64,000 nucleotides of DNA from Planococcus wigleyi (GCF_014836985.1 NZ_JACSPU010000006.1:1-64000), one strand, 5' to 3'. Positions 48,419 through 58,186 are shown, counted from the first letter of the stretch. Translations and numbers: made by a program. Notes: generated by a model not told the origin, from the sequence alone.

Positions 48419-48446
48419 AACCCCAGACAAGTGAATGTCTGGGGTT
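48419..48446 (-). terminator. Terminator of the lipoprotein gene
   Basis: The stem AACCCCAGACA/TGTCTGGGGTT has a six-base loop after the lipoprotein stop. Confidence 0.85.
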
Positions 48447-48454
48447 CAATCTAT

Positions 48455-48979
48455 TTACTGTGAAACTTCATTGTAGACGCTCGAAGGGGCTAAATCCTGC
48501 TCCACCAACAATTCATTTAACAAAGCATCCGCTTCACCAAACTTTTTGTCAGCTGCTTCAAAAGAAGCGTCTTTCGCCAATGCTTCGGCTTTCATCTCAT
48601 AAGATTCCATTATCGCTGTAAATGCTGTTTCGATTTGTTCTTGCTGACCTTCCAATGCTGTTGGAATTTCTAAGGTTTCTACAGCATCTGCCGCATTTTC
48701 AGCAGATAGGATAGCTGCATCCTTCATTGTCTGCAGTTCCTCACCCTCTGGCAATGTACCTTCAGCTTGGCCCATTTCAAACAAATTCAAATCGCCGTCA
48801 ACTGCATTGATCGTATTTGGAATGGCCATATAAAACTTCATCAATTCTTGCTTTACATCTTTGTCCGTTTCAGAAACGCCTGAGTCTGCAGTCGCTTCTT
48901 TCGTATCGGATGTTTCATCTGTTCCACATGCCGCCAAAAAAACGGTGGCAGTTAACGCGATTGCTGCAAATTTCTTCAT
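48455..48979 (-). CDS. Lipoprotein of unknown function
   Basis: The 174-residue precursor has a lipoprotein signal with lipobox LAAC (residues 15-18) and an acidic, helical mature part of about 150 residues without cysteines. I do not recognise the family; the helical four-bundle-like pattern recalls metal- or cell-surface-associated small lipoproteins, but no motif proves it. GGGGGA precedes the ATG. Confidence 0.75.
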   Translation of the reverse strand: MKKFAAIALTATVFLAACGTDETSDTKEATADSGVSETDKDVKQELMKFYMAIPNTINAVDGDLNLFEMGQAEGTLPEGEELQTMKDAAILSAENAADAVETLEIPTALEGQQEQIETAFTAIMESYEMKAEALAKDASFEAADKKFGEADALLNELLVEQDLAPSSVYNEVSQ

Positions 48980-49078
48980 GATGTTTCCCCCTATTGTGTA
49001 ATATCTCCGTTATAATAGCACAGAAATTACCAATAGAATAGACTAGATGAAATAGCCGCAATCTCCAGAATCGCTTAA

Positions 49079-50251
49079 TTATTGCAAACTTTTCTTGCCA
49101 TTTGTAAAACGATCTACAATATGTGCCAAAGCGCCGTCACCCGTGACGTTGGCAGCTGTTCCAAAGCTGTCCTGGGCCATGTAAAGGGCGATCATCAACG
49201 CCACCATAGTAGGGTCAAATCCAAGCATGACTTCCAGCAATCCGATTGCTGCCATAACAGCGCCTCCCGGAACTCCTGGAGCTGCTATCATCGTAACGCC
49301 CAACATTAAAATGAATGGAAAGAAATCGCTGAACACTGGGGTTCCGCCCGTCAACAATAAGACACCGATGGCACAGGACACCAAAGTAATGGTACTGCCT
49401 GACAAATGAATCGTCGCAAACAAAGGAACTGTAAAGTCCGCTACCCGTTCATTGGCACCCGATTTGCGTGCCTGGCGAAGCGTCACCGGGATAGTCGCTG
49501 CTGAAGACTGCGTTCCTAGAGCTGTAAAATAAGCCGGCATCATGGTTTTTAGTAGGATAAATGGATTTCTTCCTTTCAATGCTCCTGCTGTTGAATACTG
49601 CAGCAATAGCATTACCCAATGCAGAATGATGATCATGACAAAGACAATCGCAAACAATGACAGAATTTCAAATACGGCTCCGCCATACGCCATGTTCGCA
49701 AAAATACCAAAGATATGAAATGGCAAAAGAGGAATGATGACATAAGAAATTGTCTTTTCAATAATCGCCTGGAATTCATCAAAAAACGAAACCATAACTT
49801 TGCTGCCCGTTGACGCCATGCCGATACCGAGCAAGAACGCGAGAATCAGTGCAGACATCACACCAAAGACAGGGGGCATGTCTAATGTAATGAACGTCGC
49901 TGCTAATGCCTTTTCCGGATCTTCCATGCCACTTAAAGAACCTTCTTGCATAAAATTAGGCAAGACTGTAACTGCCACAAAAAAAGCTAACACGCCTGCT
50001 ATGATGGTAGACGCATATGCTGCACCAGTAGCCATCCCCAGTAATTTGCCTGAACCTTTTCCTAATTTCGCAATACCTGGAGCAATGAACCCAAGAATGA
50101 TCAACGGCACCACAAAGTTTAGGAAATTTCCGAAAAGCGATGTAAAGGTAGCGAAAACCCGCACCATACTTTCCGGTGCAACTAATCCAATAAGGACACC
50201 TAAAACGATTGCCACAATGATTCTCGGCAATAAACCAAAATTGAATTTCAC
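49079..50251 (-). CDS. Dicarboxylate/amino acid:cation symporter (DAACS family)
   Basis: This 390-residue sodium-coupled carrier has the DAACS features: a serine-rich re-entrant loop (TALGTQSSAATIPVTLRQA) and the conserved HP2/TM8 region (GVPGGAVMAAIG, then DSFGTAANVTGDGALAHIVD). Glutamate, aspartate, serine/threonine or a dicarboxylate could be the substrate. The start is GTG 50251, behind GAGGAGG. It appears to be monocistronic. Confidence 0.88.
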   Translation of the reverse strand: MKFNFGLLPRIIVAIVLGVLIGLVAPESMVRVFATFTSLFGNFLNFVVPLIILGFIAPGIAKLGKGSGKLLGMATGAAYASTIIAGVLAFFVAVTVLPNFMQEGSLSGMEDPEKALAATFITLDMPPVFGVMSALILAFLLGIGMASTGSKVMVSFFDEFQAIIEKTISYVIIPLLPFHIFGIFANMAYGGAVFEILSLFAIVFVMIIILHWVMLLLQYSTAGALKGRNPFILLKTMMPAYFTALGTQSSAATIPVTLRQARKSGANERVADFTVPLFATIHLSGSTITLVSCAIGVLLLTGGTPVFSDFFPFILMLGVTMIAAPGVPGGAVMAAIGLLEVMLGFDPTMVALMIALYMAQDSFGTAANVTGDGALAHIVDRFTNGKKSLQ

Positions 50252-50372
50252 GAAATTGTCCTCCTCATATGAACAAATGCTTCTTTTTTATTATTCAAAA
50301 GTAGCACAGACTAAGACAAAATGTAAGTTATACATTAATTTACGGAATATTTTTATTATTTCACCAAAAATA

Positions 50373-50398
50373 AAAAAGCATCCCGAAAGATGCTTTTT
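50373..50398 (-). terminator. Terminator of metNIQ
   Basis: The stem AAAAAGCATC/GATGCTTTTT with a six-base loop follows the metQ stop. Confidence 0.87.
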
Positions 50399-50402
50399 AA
50401 AA

Positions 50403-51215
50403 TCAATCTACTGGTACGACCGCTCCGCCCCACTCTTCCAGAATGAAATCCTGGATTTCCTGAGATGTCAAAACTTCTACCAATGCTTTTACATTTTCAT
50501 TCTCTTCATCGCCAGCGCGAACAGCAATAATGTTTACATAAGGCGACTCTGATGATTCAAGTGCAATTGAATCTTCCAACGGGCTAATTCCTGCATCAAT
50601 GGCATAGTTGGAATTGATCAAGACAGCATCGCCTTCACCGGATTCATACATTTGAACCAGCAGGGCTGCCTCATAGTTCGCGTCAAACTGAAGATTTTTA
50701 GGATTTTCAACAACATCGCTTACTTCAGCAGCTGTTTTATCAACGCCTTCAGCCAATTTGATCAAACCTTCAGCTTCAAGCAGTGACAGAATACGCCCAT
50801 GATCCGCTACCGAGTTGCTCATCAAAATCGTACCGCCTTCTGGAAGTTCATCAAGAGATGCGTAATCCTGTGAGTAGACTCCGATTGGTTCGATGTGGAT
50901 TCCGCCAGCATTTTCGAATTCATAGCCATGATCCGCTACCTGTGATTCTAAATACGGAATATGCTGGAAGTAGTTGGCATCAATTTCACCAGACTCCAAG
51001 TCTTCGTTAGGGAGGACATAATCCTGATATGTTTCAATTTCCAATTCGATTCCTTGTTCTTCAAGAAGTGGCTGTGCTTGCTCTAGAATTTCAGCATGGG
51101 GTACATTGGAAGCACCAACACGCAAAGTCTTAGATTCTTCTTCACCCGCTCCGCCATTTCCGCATCCTGCAAGTACTAAAGCTGTCAACGCTGTTCCTAC
51201 TACAAATTTCTTCAT
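50403..51215 (-). CDS. metQ: Methionine ABC transporter substrate-binding lipoprotein
   Basis: The 270-residue lipoprotein has a signal with lipobox LAGC near residue 18 and the NlpA/MetQ domain: VGASNVPHAEILEQ at the start of the mature part, then DANYFQHIPYLES and VLINSNYAIDAGISP. It binds methionine outside the membrane and delivers it to MetI. GGGAGAG supports the ATG. It is the last gene of metNIQ. Confidence 0.93.
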   Translation of the reverse strand: MKKFVVGTALTALVLAGCGNGGAGEEESKTLRVGASNVPHAEILEQAQPLLEEQGIELEIETYQDYVLPNEDLESGEIDANYFQHIPYLESQVADHGYEFENAGGIHIEPIGVYSQDYASLDELPEGGTILMSNSVADHGRILSLLEAEGLIKLAEGVDKTAAEVSDVVENPKNLQFDANYEAALLVQMYESGEGDAVLINSNYAIDAGISPLEDSIALESSESPYVNIIAVRAGDEENENVKALVEVLTSQEIQDFILEEWGGAVVPVD

Positions 51216-51267
51216 CTTTATCTCTCCCTTTTGCTGTGTTTTAGTTTATGGAACGGAAAATCCGCAA

Positions 51268-51936
51268 TTACCGTTTATCTGCTTTTGTTGTTACCAAATC
51301 ACCAATATATTGAATGACGAACACAATGATCAAGATTAGGATCGTCGCCATCAATGTGACGTCTTCACGGCTGCGCTGAAAACCATCCAGGAAAGCCAAT
51401 GTCCCAAGGCCGCCTGCACCGATGATGCCTGCCATAGCCGTATAGCCGACCAATGCGATGGCTGTTACCGTAATTCCGGAAATCAATGCCGGTTTCGATT
51501 CAGGCAGCAGCACTTTCCAAATGATTGTGCCGGTCGTCGCGCCCATAGAGCGTGCTGCTTCGATGACTCCTTTGTCGATTTCCTTTAATGCAATCAACAC
51601 CATGCGTGCATAAAATGGAGCTGAGCCGATGATCAATGCGGGCAAAGCTGCGTTTGGCCCCCGAATGGAACCCATCAGGAATAACGTAAAAGGAATCAAT
51701 AAAATAATCAAAATGATAAATGGAATGGAGCGGAATATATTAACGAATGCACCTGTCAGCCAATTGACCACTTTATTGGCCCATAATTGCTTCGGAGCTG
51801 TCAAAAATAACAGGATTCCAAGAGCCAAACCGATGATGAATGTAAACAACGTTGATAAAGCTGTCATATAAAGAGTTTCAAGTGTGGCTTCCCACATACT
51901 GTCCCAATCTACATTGGGGAATAACGAATCAATCAT
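51268..51936 (-). CDS. metI: Methionine ABC transporter permease
   Basis: This 222-residue permease has five membrane helices and the EAA loop, EIDKGVIEAARSMGATTGTI, that docks on MetN. The N-terminal WEATLETLYMTALST is typical of the MetI family. It overlaps the metN stop by eight bases, so the two are translationally coupled. Confidence 0.93.
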   Translation of the reverse strand: MIDSLFPNVDWDSMWEATLETLYMTALSTLFTFIIGLALGILLFLTAPKQLWANKVVNWLTGAFVNIFRSIPFIILIILLIPFTLFLMGSIRGPNAALPALIIGSAPFYARMVLIALKEIDKGVIEAARSMGATTGTIIWKVLLPESKPALISGITVTAIALVGYTAMAGIIGAGGLGTLAFLDGFQRSREDVTLMATILILIIVFVIQYIGDLVTTKADKR

Positions 51937-52954
51937 TGTGCATTACCTCCGTTTGAACATCTTCTGAGTGGAGAAATGCCAAAGCTTCTTCCATTTCACC
52001 AGGAGAGCCTTTCAACTGAAGAATCAATGTTCCATAAGCTCCACGTTGCGTATGCGAAATATTGCCTTGGACGATATTGACTTCCACCGAATGGCTGCGA
52101 ATCAGTTTTGTCAGAATTGGCTGTTCGGTTTGTTCTCCGACAAAAACCAATTTCACCAGTTCGCCTGTCGGATACAACTCACGAAGGTTTTTGATGGTTT
52201 CCTGTGAATCTCCACTATCAGTGACCTGGGCCACAAAGCGTTTGGTGATTTCTTCTTTTGGTGATTGGAAAACATTCAGAACATCCCCGAGCTCCACGAC
52301 ACGCCCGCCTTCCATTACAGCAACACGATGACAGATTTTTCGGATGACGTGCATTTCATGAGTAATCAATACGATGGTCAAGCCTAATCGCTTGTTGATA
52401 TCGACCAATAAATCTAGGATTGCGTCTGTCGTTTCCGGATCAAGTGCAGAAGTTGCTTCATCACATAATAGGACTTCCGGATCGTTCGCCAGCGCACGGG
52501 CAATACCGACACGCTGCTTCTGTCCGCCAGACAGTTCCGATGGATAAGCATTTTCGCGGCCCGATAATCCAACCAGCTCAATCAGTTCCTGCACCCGTTT
52601 TCCACGCTGCGCTTTTGAGACTCCCGCAATTTCCAAAGGGAATTCGATGTTCTCTTTAACCGTCCTCGACCATAATAAGTTGAAATGCTGGAAAATCATG
52701 CTGACTTTTTGGCGCGCTTTCCGCAATTCCCCGCCTTTAATGGACGTAATTACCTTTCCGTTGATTTCCACAGTGCCGGAAGTCGGTTTTTCCAATCCAT
52801 TCAACAAGCGGATTAATGTACTTTTACCGGCTCCACTATATCCGATAATCCCAAATATTTCTCCATCAGCAATAGATAAATCAACTTGGTCGACAGCCGT
52901 AAGAACCGCCTTGCCTGTATCAAATTTTTTCGTCACTTTCTTTAACTCGATCAT
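51929..52954 (-). CDS. metN: Methionine ABC transporter ATP-binding protein
   Basis: The 341-residue ATPase has Walker A GYSGAGKSTL, signature LSGGQKQR, and Walker B with CDEATSALDP. A C-terminal NIL domain (about residues 265-341) is the regulatory methionine-binding part of MetN. AGGGGTG precedes the ATG. The leader carries a SAM riboswitch, which confirms the methionine link. Confidence 0.95.
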   Translation of the reverse strand: MIELKKVTKKFDTGKAVLTAVDQVDLSIADGEIFGIIGYSGAGKSTLIRLLNGLEKPTSGTVEINGKVITSIKGGELRKARQKVSMIFQHFNLLWSRTVKENIEFPLEIAGVSKAQRGKRVQELIELVGLSGRENAYPSELSGGQKQRVGIARALANDPEVLLCDEATSALDPETTDAILDLLVDINKRLGLTIVLITHEMHVIRKICHRVAVMEGGRVVELGDVLNVFQSPKEEITKRFVAQVTDSGDSQETIKNLRELYPTGELVKLVFVGEQTEQPILTKLIRSHSVEVNIVQGNISHTQRGAYGTLILQLKGSPGEMEEALAFLHSEDVQTEVMHND

Positions 52955-52982
52955 TCGTTGAACACCCCTGAATCCTAAAAAT

Positions 52983-53016
52983 AAAAAACCCTTCCGCGCA
53001 TAACTGAGCAGAAGGG
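52983..53016 (-). terminator. SAM-riboswitch terminator
   Basis: CCCTTC/GAAGGG with further TGC/GCG pairs forms a hairpin followed by T6 on the minus strand, just before metN. Confidence 0.85.
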
Positions 53017-53041
53017 CAAACGTATATTATACGGAAACCAA

Positions 53042-53150
53042 TCTCTCATCTTCCAAAGCTTTCGCTTCGTGTGATTTGGCACCATTTCATTTTCATGACG
53101 GTTGCCGGGCTTCATAGGGCACTTCCCTCCACCACTCTTAATAAGAGTTC
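53042..53150 (-). promoter_or_regulatory. SAM-I riboswitch (S box)
   Basis: The minus strand shows the S-box blocks in order: TTATTAAGAGTGGTGGAGGG, GCCCTATGAAGCCCGGCAAC, ATGGTGCCAA, then GGAAGATGAGAG closing P1. Together with the downstream terminator it should switch metNIQ off when S-adenosylmethionine is plentiful. Confidence 0.93.
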
Positions 53151-53251
53151 GATATGAAATTAGTAAAACAGAATAGATTTTAATTGGTGGTAAATCTTAC
53201 GCTTCGCCTATTTCAAATAGAGTCCCGCGCTTTTCTTACCAGAAATTCAAT

Positions 53252-53587
53252 TTACCATGACCGGCTATATTCGTCAACAGATTTCAACTTGCCATATAAA
53301 TAAGGTACCGATTGGAAAGCGTAAATCTTTTCCTTGAGCTTCCCATTCTCTGTAATCAGCAGGCAAGGAACACTTTCCACTTCATACATTCCTGCAATTT
53401 CCTGTACATAGTTCAAGTTCGCTTTGCCAATCGGAAGATCCGGCAATAGTTCTGTGACAACCGACAGCATTTTGGAAGCTACCTGACAAGTCCCGCACAT
53501 CGGTGTGTATAAGTAATACGCGGTAGTGCGATTGGTATTCTTTTCTTTGATCCATTCTTTATGAGTCCATTCCTGCATCGTCTTCAT
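53252..53587 (-). CDS. yusE: Thioredoxin-family protein YusE
   Basis: This 111-residue protein has a thioredoxin fold with active site CGTC in YYLYTPMCGTCQVAS and the cis-proline in ESVPCLLI. It resembles B. subtilis YusE. The ATG at 53587 overlaps the yusF stop (ATGA), and a second ATG three codons in has better ribosome-binding-site spacing. Its redox partner is unknown. Confidence 0.87.
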   Translation of the reverse strand: MKTMQEWTHKEWIKEKNTNRTTAYYLYTPMCGTCQVASKMLSVVTELLPDLPIGKANLNYVQEIAGMYEVESVPCLLITENGKLKEKIYAFQSVPYLYGKLKSVDEYSRSW

Positions 53588-53922
53588 CCCTCTGTTAATA
53601 GCTTATTGACCTGGACATTCGCTGAGATGAGCACATCCATCAGGATCCGGAGCGGCGTTGCTGCGACTTCCTTGTAGCTCCGGTTCACATAAAAATGCCG
53701 GGCTTCAGGGAACTCACGCTTGACCAGCTTCCGCAATTTTTCTCCTGAAGAGTCTGCATCCACTAATATAATGATGTCCTGGCCTTCATATGGCAGCAGC
53801 AATTCTTCAAGTCTCGTTGGACTTACTGTACCATTTGTGCAAAGAATCGTCACGGGTTCTGCAATGAGCGGTGCAATTCTCGTCTTATCACTGAGCCCTT
53901 CCACAACAATCACCTTTCCCAT
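53584..53922 (-). CDS. yusF: Toprim-domain protein YusF
   Basis: The 112-residue protein is a single Toprim domain: the metal-binding glutamate in VEGLSDKTR near residue 7 and the DxD pair in VDADSSG near 55. It is like a minimal RnmV/primase catalytic core; substrate is unknown. ATG 53922 follows GGGTGA by five bases; GTG 53931 lies in that site. It is coupled to yusE. Confidence 0.85.
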   Translation of the reverse strand: MGKVIVVEGLSDKTRIAPLIAEPVTILCTNGTVSPTRLEELLLPYEGQDIIILVDADSSGEKLRKLVKREFPEARHFYVNRSYKEVAATPLRILMDVLISANVQVNKLLTEG

Positions 53923-54113
53923 AACACTCACCCCATCGAATATAGAATAAGTTCAAAAGCTGTTTCTATATAAGTTGAAATATACCCCTTTATATTGAGT
54001 TATTCCACAAATAAGCTTTTCAAAAACCAGTTGGTGCACGGTTAGTTCAAGAGATTGGACTCGATACCTAGTGAATAGGGGTTCTTCACAACTCTCTCCG
54101 TCTTTGGCGCAAA

Positions 54114-54142
54114 TAAAAAAAGCGCCAAATTAAAGGCGCTTT
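54114..54142 (-). terminator. Terminator of gcvH
   Basis: AAAGCGCC/GGCGCTTT with an eight-base loop is followed by a T-run on the minus strand. The rest of 53940-54113 shows no gene. Confidence 0.82.
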
Positions 54143-54149
54143 CCGGGAA

Positions 54150-54530
54150 TTATTCGTTGGTCATTTCTTTGTATTGATCAGCATTCATCAGATCACTGAT
54201 TTCTTCTTCAGAAGGGGCTTCAATAACCACCATCCATGCCTGCTCGTAAGGTGACTCGTTGACGAATTCCGGGCTGTCTTCAAGCTCGGAGTTGACTTCG
54301 ATCACTTTGCCGCTGATTGGTGCATATAATTCCGAAACTGTTTTAACGGATTCAACGCTGCCGAAAGGCTGGTCTTTTTTCAGTTCATCGCCAACTTGTG
54401 GAAGTTCAACAAATACGATATCCCCCAATTCAGCCTGTGCGAAATGAGTAATTCCGATACGCGCATTGCCATCTTCGATCTTAACCCATTCATGTTCTTT
54501 AGAATAACGAAGTTCTGCTGGTGTGCTCAT
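54150..54530 (-). CDS. gcvH: Glycine cleavage system H protein
   Basis: This 126-residue lipoyl carrier shuttles the aminomethyl group between the glycine cleavage enzymes and, in Bacillales, is the entry point for lipoate distribution. The lipoylated lysine lies in [19 protein letters not shown] precedes the ATG. Other gcv genes are not in the window. LipA at 33198 would complete its cofactor. Confidence 0.94.
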   Translation of the reverse strand: MSTPAELRYSKEHEWVKIEDGNARIGITHFAQAELGDIVFVELPQVGDELKKDQPFGSVESVKTVSELYAPISGKVIEVNSELEDSPEFVNESPYEQAWMVVIEAPSEEEISDLMNADQYKEMTNE

Positions 54531-54609
54531 CTTGACCCCTCCAAATTATGTAGTTGATTCAATTTCAGTTTGACATAAACAGCTGTGAAATACAAGATGA
54601 TGCCGTTTC

Positions 54610-54963
54610 TTAAAGCCAGTTATTCTGGTAATCGGCTTCTTTAAAACCTAGTGTCACCTTTTTTCCATCCCAAGCCAACGGACGCTTGATCAACATGCCA
54701 TCTGAAGCCAAAAGCTCTAATTGCTGTTCTTCGGTCATGGTCGATAATTTGTCTTTCAAGCCAAGCGAACGATAGATTAAACCGCTTGTATTGAAAAACT
54801 TCTTCAATTCCACACCGCTAGCCTGATAGATTTCAGCCAATTGTTCTTTTGTCGGCGGGTTTTCTGCGATATGTATTTCATTATATTCCACATTATTTTT
54901 GTCCAGCCAGCTTTTCGCTTTCCGGCAAGTTGTGCATTTCGGGTACGCATAATAAGTAATCAA
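54610..54963 (-). CDS. yusI: ArsC/Spx-family protein YusI
   Basis: This 117-residue thioredoxin-fold protein has the CxxC pair in YPKCTTCRKAKSWLD and the family block FFNTSGLIYRSLGLKD. It resembles B. subtilis YusI, related to Spx and arsenate reductases but without the Spx polymerase-binding features that I can see. The start is TTG 54963, seven bases after GGGAGG. Confidence 0.87.
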   Translation of the reverse strand: MITYYAYPKCTTCRKAKSWLDKNNVEYNEIHIAENPPTKEQLAEIYQASGVELKKFFNTSGLIYRSLGLKDKLSTMTEEQQLELLASDGMLIKRPLAWDGKKVTLGFKEADYQNNWL

Positions 54964-55018
54964 GTTAGAACCTCCCTTTTTTCTAAGCTTACCAAAAAGA
55001 AGGCTTTCGGTCGACGCA

Positions 55019-55059
55019 AAAAAAAACAGGCAAATCCGATAAGTTCGGATCTGCCTGTT
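55019..55059 (-). terminator. Terminator of the fad operon
   Basis: AACAGGCAAATCCGA pairs with TCGGATCTGCCTGTT, one mismatch, and has a T-run on the minus strand. Confidence 0.85.
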
Positions 55060-55070
55060 ACCGTTATCCC

Positions 55071-56852
55071 TTAAACGATGTATTTCTCAACGTCAATCAA
55101 CTTAACAGCCGCTTCGCGTTTTTTCGCAATGACGTTGTAAGGCGTTGAACGGGTCAATTTACGCAATGCTGAAAGCATCATGCGCTGGTTGTCGCCTTCG
55201 ATGGCTGCAATCAACGTTTCTTTGGCATCCTTTTCAATCTGGTCGAATGCTTCCTGGCAATAAATCTGCGTATACAGAAGTTTTTGCTTGGCTTTTTCTT
55301 CACCTGAAGCAGCAATCGCTTTTTCTGTACGCAACACTACTGATTCCATCGCAAAGACGTTGCTCACGATGTCTGCGATGTTGACAAGCACTTCCTGCTC
55401 CGCTTCCAACTTCGTGCCGTATGTCTGAGCCGCTAGGCCTGCAGCAAGCAAAGCAATTTTCTTGGCATTTTTCACCAAGTACTTCTCTTGAGCCAAAGCT
55501 TCTGTGCCAACTTCTTCCGGCATCATCATCATCAGTTCTTCCTGAAGCTTCTGTGCATGCTGCAATAATGGCAATTCACCTTTCATTGCTTTGCGCAATA
55601 GCGTTCCTGGCACCAATAGACGGTTGATTTCATTTGTTCCTTCAAAAATACGGTTGATGCGTGAATCACGGTAAATGCGTTCAATTTCGTATTCCTGCAT
55701 AAAGCCGTAGCCTCCGTGCAACTGAACGCCTTCATCTACGATATAATCCAATGTTTCCGTACCGAAGAATTTATTAAGTGAGCATTCTACTGCAAACTCA
55801 GCAATCGAATCAGCCACTAATTTGCCATCAGCATGCTGCTCATCCGTAAAGCTGCTCATGCGGTCTTCGAACAATCCAACAGTACGATATACAGAGCTTT
55901 CAACTGCGTATAATTTAGATGCCATTGTCGCCAATTTCTCACGCGTCAAGTTGAATGAGGAAATTGGTGTCTTGAATTGCTGCCGCTGGTTCGTGTAAGG
56001 GATCGTCAATTCCATTGCGCGCTTAGAAGCCCCGATAGTGCCGACTCCCAATTTGTAGCGGCCGATGTTCAAGATGTTGAATGCGATAATATGTCCGCGA
56101 CCAGCTTCACCTAATAGGTTTTCGACAGGAACTTCAGCATCCTGAAGGATCAACGTCCGTGTAGAAGACGATTTGATGCCCATTTTCTTTTCTTCCGGCC
56201 CAACAGAAACGCCAGGGAATTCGCGCTCTACGATAAAGGCAGAGAATTTGTCTCCGTCAATTTTTGCATAGACTACGAATACATCCGCAAATCCAGCGTT
56301 GGTGATCCATTGCTTTTCACCGTTCAATACGTAATGTGTGCCTGCTTCGTTCAGCTTGGCAACTGTTTTCGCGCCTAATGCATCTGACCCTGAGCTTGGC
56401 TCTGTCAAAGCGTAAGCTGCAATCATTTCACCGGTCGCAAGGCGCGGCAAGTAGCTTTGTTTTTGTTCTTCATTCCCGAAAAGAACGATTGGCAGTGAAC
56501 CGATACCGACGTGTGCTCCGTGAGTGATTGAGAAACCGCCCGCTTTCGACATTTTTTCAGCGATCAAAGCTGATGCGATTTTGTCTAATCCTAAACCGCC
56601 GTATTGTTCCGGAACATCAGCGCCAAGAAGGCCAAGGTCTCCAGCTGTTTTCAATAGACGGACGGAATGCTCAAATTCGTGGTTTTCCAGTTTTTCAACA
56701 ACCGGCATTACTTCTGTGTTGACGTAATCCTCAGTCGTTTTCGCGATCATTTTTTGTTCTTCTGTGAAATCTTCCGGTGTGAATACCCGTGACAAATCCG
56801 CATCTTCAATTAAGAAACTGCCGCCTTTGATCAATGTTTTTGATTGTTCCAT
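55071..56852 (-). CDS. fadE: Acyl-CoA dehydrogenase
   Basis: This 593-residue FAD enzyme carries out the first step of beta-oxidation. It shows YALTEPSSGSDALG and RDSRINRIFEGTNEINR, the two acyl-CoA dehydrogenase signatures; the extra 200 C-terminal residues mark the long, VLCAD-like form of YusJ/FadE. AGGAGG supports the ATG. It is third in fadN-fadA-fadE, separated from fadA by 130 bases that contain a repeat remnant. Confidence 0.93.
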   Translation of the reverse strand: MEQSKTLIKGGSFLIEDADLSRVFTPEDFTEEQKMIAKTTEDYVNTEVMPVVEKLENHEFEHSVRLLKTAGDLGLLGADVPEQYGGLGLDKIASALIAEKMSKAGGFSITHGAHVGIGSLPIVLFGNEEQKQSYLPRLATGEMIAAYALTEPSSGSDALGAKTVAKLNEAGTHYVLNGEKQWITNAGFADVFVVYAKIDGDKFSAFIVEREFPGVSVGPEEKKMGIKSSSTRTLILQDAEVPVENLLGEAGRGHIIAFNILNIGRYKLGVGTIGASKRAMELTIPYTNQRQQFKTPISSFNLTREKLATMASKLYAVESSVYRTVGLFEDRMSSFTDEQHADGKLVADSIAEFAVECSLNKFFGTETLDYIVDEGVQLHGGYGFMQEYEIERIYRDSRINRIFEGTNEINRLLVPGTLLRKAMKGELPLLQHAQKLQEELMMMMPEEVGTEALAQEKYLVKNAKKIALLAAGLAAQTYGTKLEAEQEVLVNIADIVSNVFAMESVVLRTEKAIAASGEEKAKQKLLYTQIYCQEAFDQIEKDAKETLIAAIEGDNQRMMLSALRKLTRSTPYNVIAKKREAAVKLIDVEKYIV

Positions 56853-56904
56853 TTTGTATTCCTCCTATTTTGTAATTGCTTATTATGTTCTATTTTAAAG
56901 AAAT

Positions 56905-56950
56905 CGCTCCAGGCGGACGCTTTCCGCTGGAGTTTCCGCTGATATGCTCC
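56905..56950 (+). repeat. Fragment of a Bacillaceae-type dispersed repeat, family C
   Basis: CGCTCCAGGCGGACGCTTTC and a following CTGGAG...CTCC pair resemble the start of a dispersed repeat common in Bacillaceae and Planococcaceae genomes. Only about 45 bases remain, in the gap between fadA and fadE. Confidence 0.5.
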
Positions 56951-56982
56951 ATATCCTTACAAAATATTTATCAAATTCAGTT

Positions 56983-58158
56983 CTACAGCATTTCAAAGAC
57001 GCCTGCTGCGCCCATTCCTCCACCGATACACATTGTGACGACACCGAACTGCTTGCCTTGGCGCTTCAATTCACTCATCATACGGATCGTCAGGATCGAG
57101 CCCGTCGCCCCCAGTGGATGGCCAAGTGCAATGGCTCCCCCGTTGAAGTTGACTTTGTCGATATCCAATCCAAGCTCCCGAATGACGCCAAGCGATTGGG
57201 AAGCGAATGCTTCGTTCAATTCCCATACATCGATGTCATCAATCGTCAATCCAGCCAATTTCAAGGCTTTTGGAATGGCTACAACAGGACCGATGCCCAT
57301 TACTTCCGGCGGTACGCCGCCAGTTGCAAACGAACGGAATTTCGCAATCGGTTTCAAGCCTAGAGCTTCTGCCTTTTCACGGTCCATCACCAGCAATGCG
57401 CCGGCGCCGTCAGAAGTCTGTGAAGAGTTTCCAGCGGTAACCGTGCCACGGGCTGAGAAAGCAGAGCGCAATTTGTTCAAGGTTTGGATGCTGGTGCCAT
57501 GGCGGACACCTTCATCCATTTCGAACATAGATGTTTTCTCCTGGTATTTATTGTTTTCATCAACATATCGTTTCGTCACTTCGACAGGCACAACTTCTTC
57601 ATCAAAGTGCCCGGCTGCAATGGCTGCTGCCGCTTTTTCATGGGAACGGACAGAAAATGCATCCTGGTCTTCACGGCTGATGCCGTATTGTGTGGCTACT
57701 TGTTCTGCCGTATGCCCCATGCTCATATAGTATTGCGGTGCTGTTTCTGCCAATTTCGCGTTTGGACGGATGACATTGCCCATCATCGGCACCATGCTCA
57801 TCGATTCTACGCCGCCTGCAATGATTGCTTCAGCTGAACCAACCATGATGCGTTCTGCTGCATAGGCGATCGACTGAAGGCCAGAAGAACAGAAACGGTT
57901 GACGGTAACGGCTGAGACCGTATCCGGTAAACCTGCAAGTGCTCCGATATTGCGTGCGATGTTCATGCCTTGCTCTGCTTCCGGCATGGCACATCCCATG
58001 ATCAAATCATCTATCGGCCCGTCGTACCCGCCAGCCCGCTGTAGCGTTTCTCTAACAACCAATGCGCCGAAATCGTCCGGACGCACCGTGGCTAAAGAAC
58101 CTTTTGCCGCTTTTCCGACCGGTGTTCGAGCACTGGCCACAATTACTGCTTCACGCAT
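56983..58158 (-). CDS. fadA: Acetyl-CoA C-acyltransferase (3-ketoacyl-CoA thiolase)
   Basis: This 391-residue thiolase cleaves 3-ketoacyl-CoA in the last step of beta-oxidation. The nucleophilic cysteine is in NRFCSSGLQ, the histidine in GGAIALGHPLGATG, and the second cysteine in MCIGGGMGAAG. AAGGAGG precedes the ATG. It follows fadN by 28 bases. Confidence 0.95.
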   Translation of the reverse strand: MREAVIVASARTPVGKAAKGSLATVRPDDFGALVVRETLQRAGGYDGPIDDLIMGCAMPEAEQGMNIARNIGALAGLPDTVSAVTVNRFCSSGLQSIAYAAERIMVGSAEAIIAGGVESMSMVPMMGNVIRPNAKLAETAPQYYMSMGHTAEQVATQYGISREDQDAFSVRSHEKAAAAIAAGHFDEEVVPVEVTKRYVDENNKYQEKTSMFEMDEGVRHGTSIQTLNKLRSAFSARGTVTAGNSSQTSDGAGALLVMDREKAEALGLKPIAKFRSFATGGVPPEVMGIGPVVAIPKALKLAGLTIDDIDVWELNEAFASQSLGVIRELGLDIDKVNFNGGAIALGHPLGATGSILTIRMMSELKRQGKQFGVVTMCIGGGMGAAGVFEML

Positions 58159-58186
58159 GTGTAGTTCCTCCTTTTATAATCAACGA

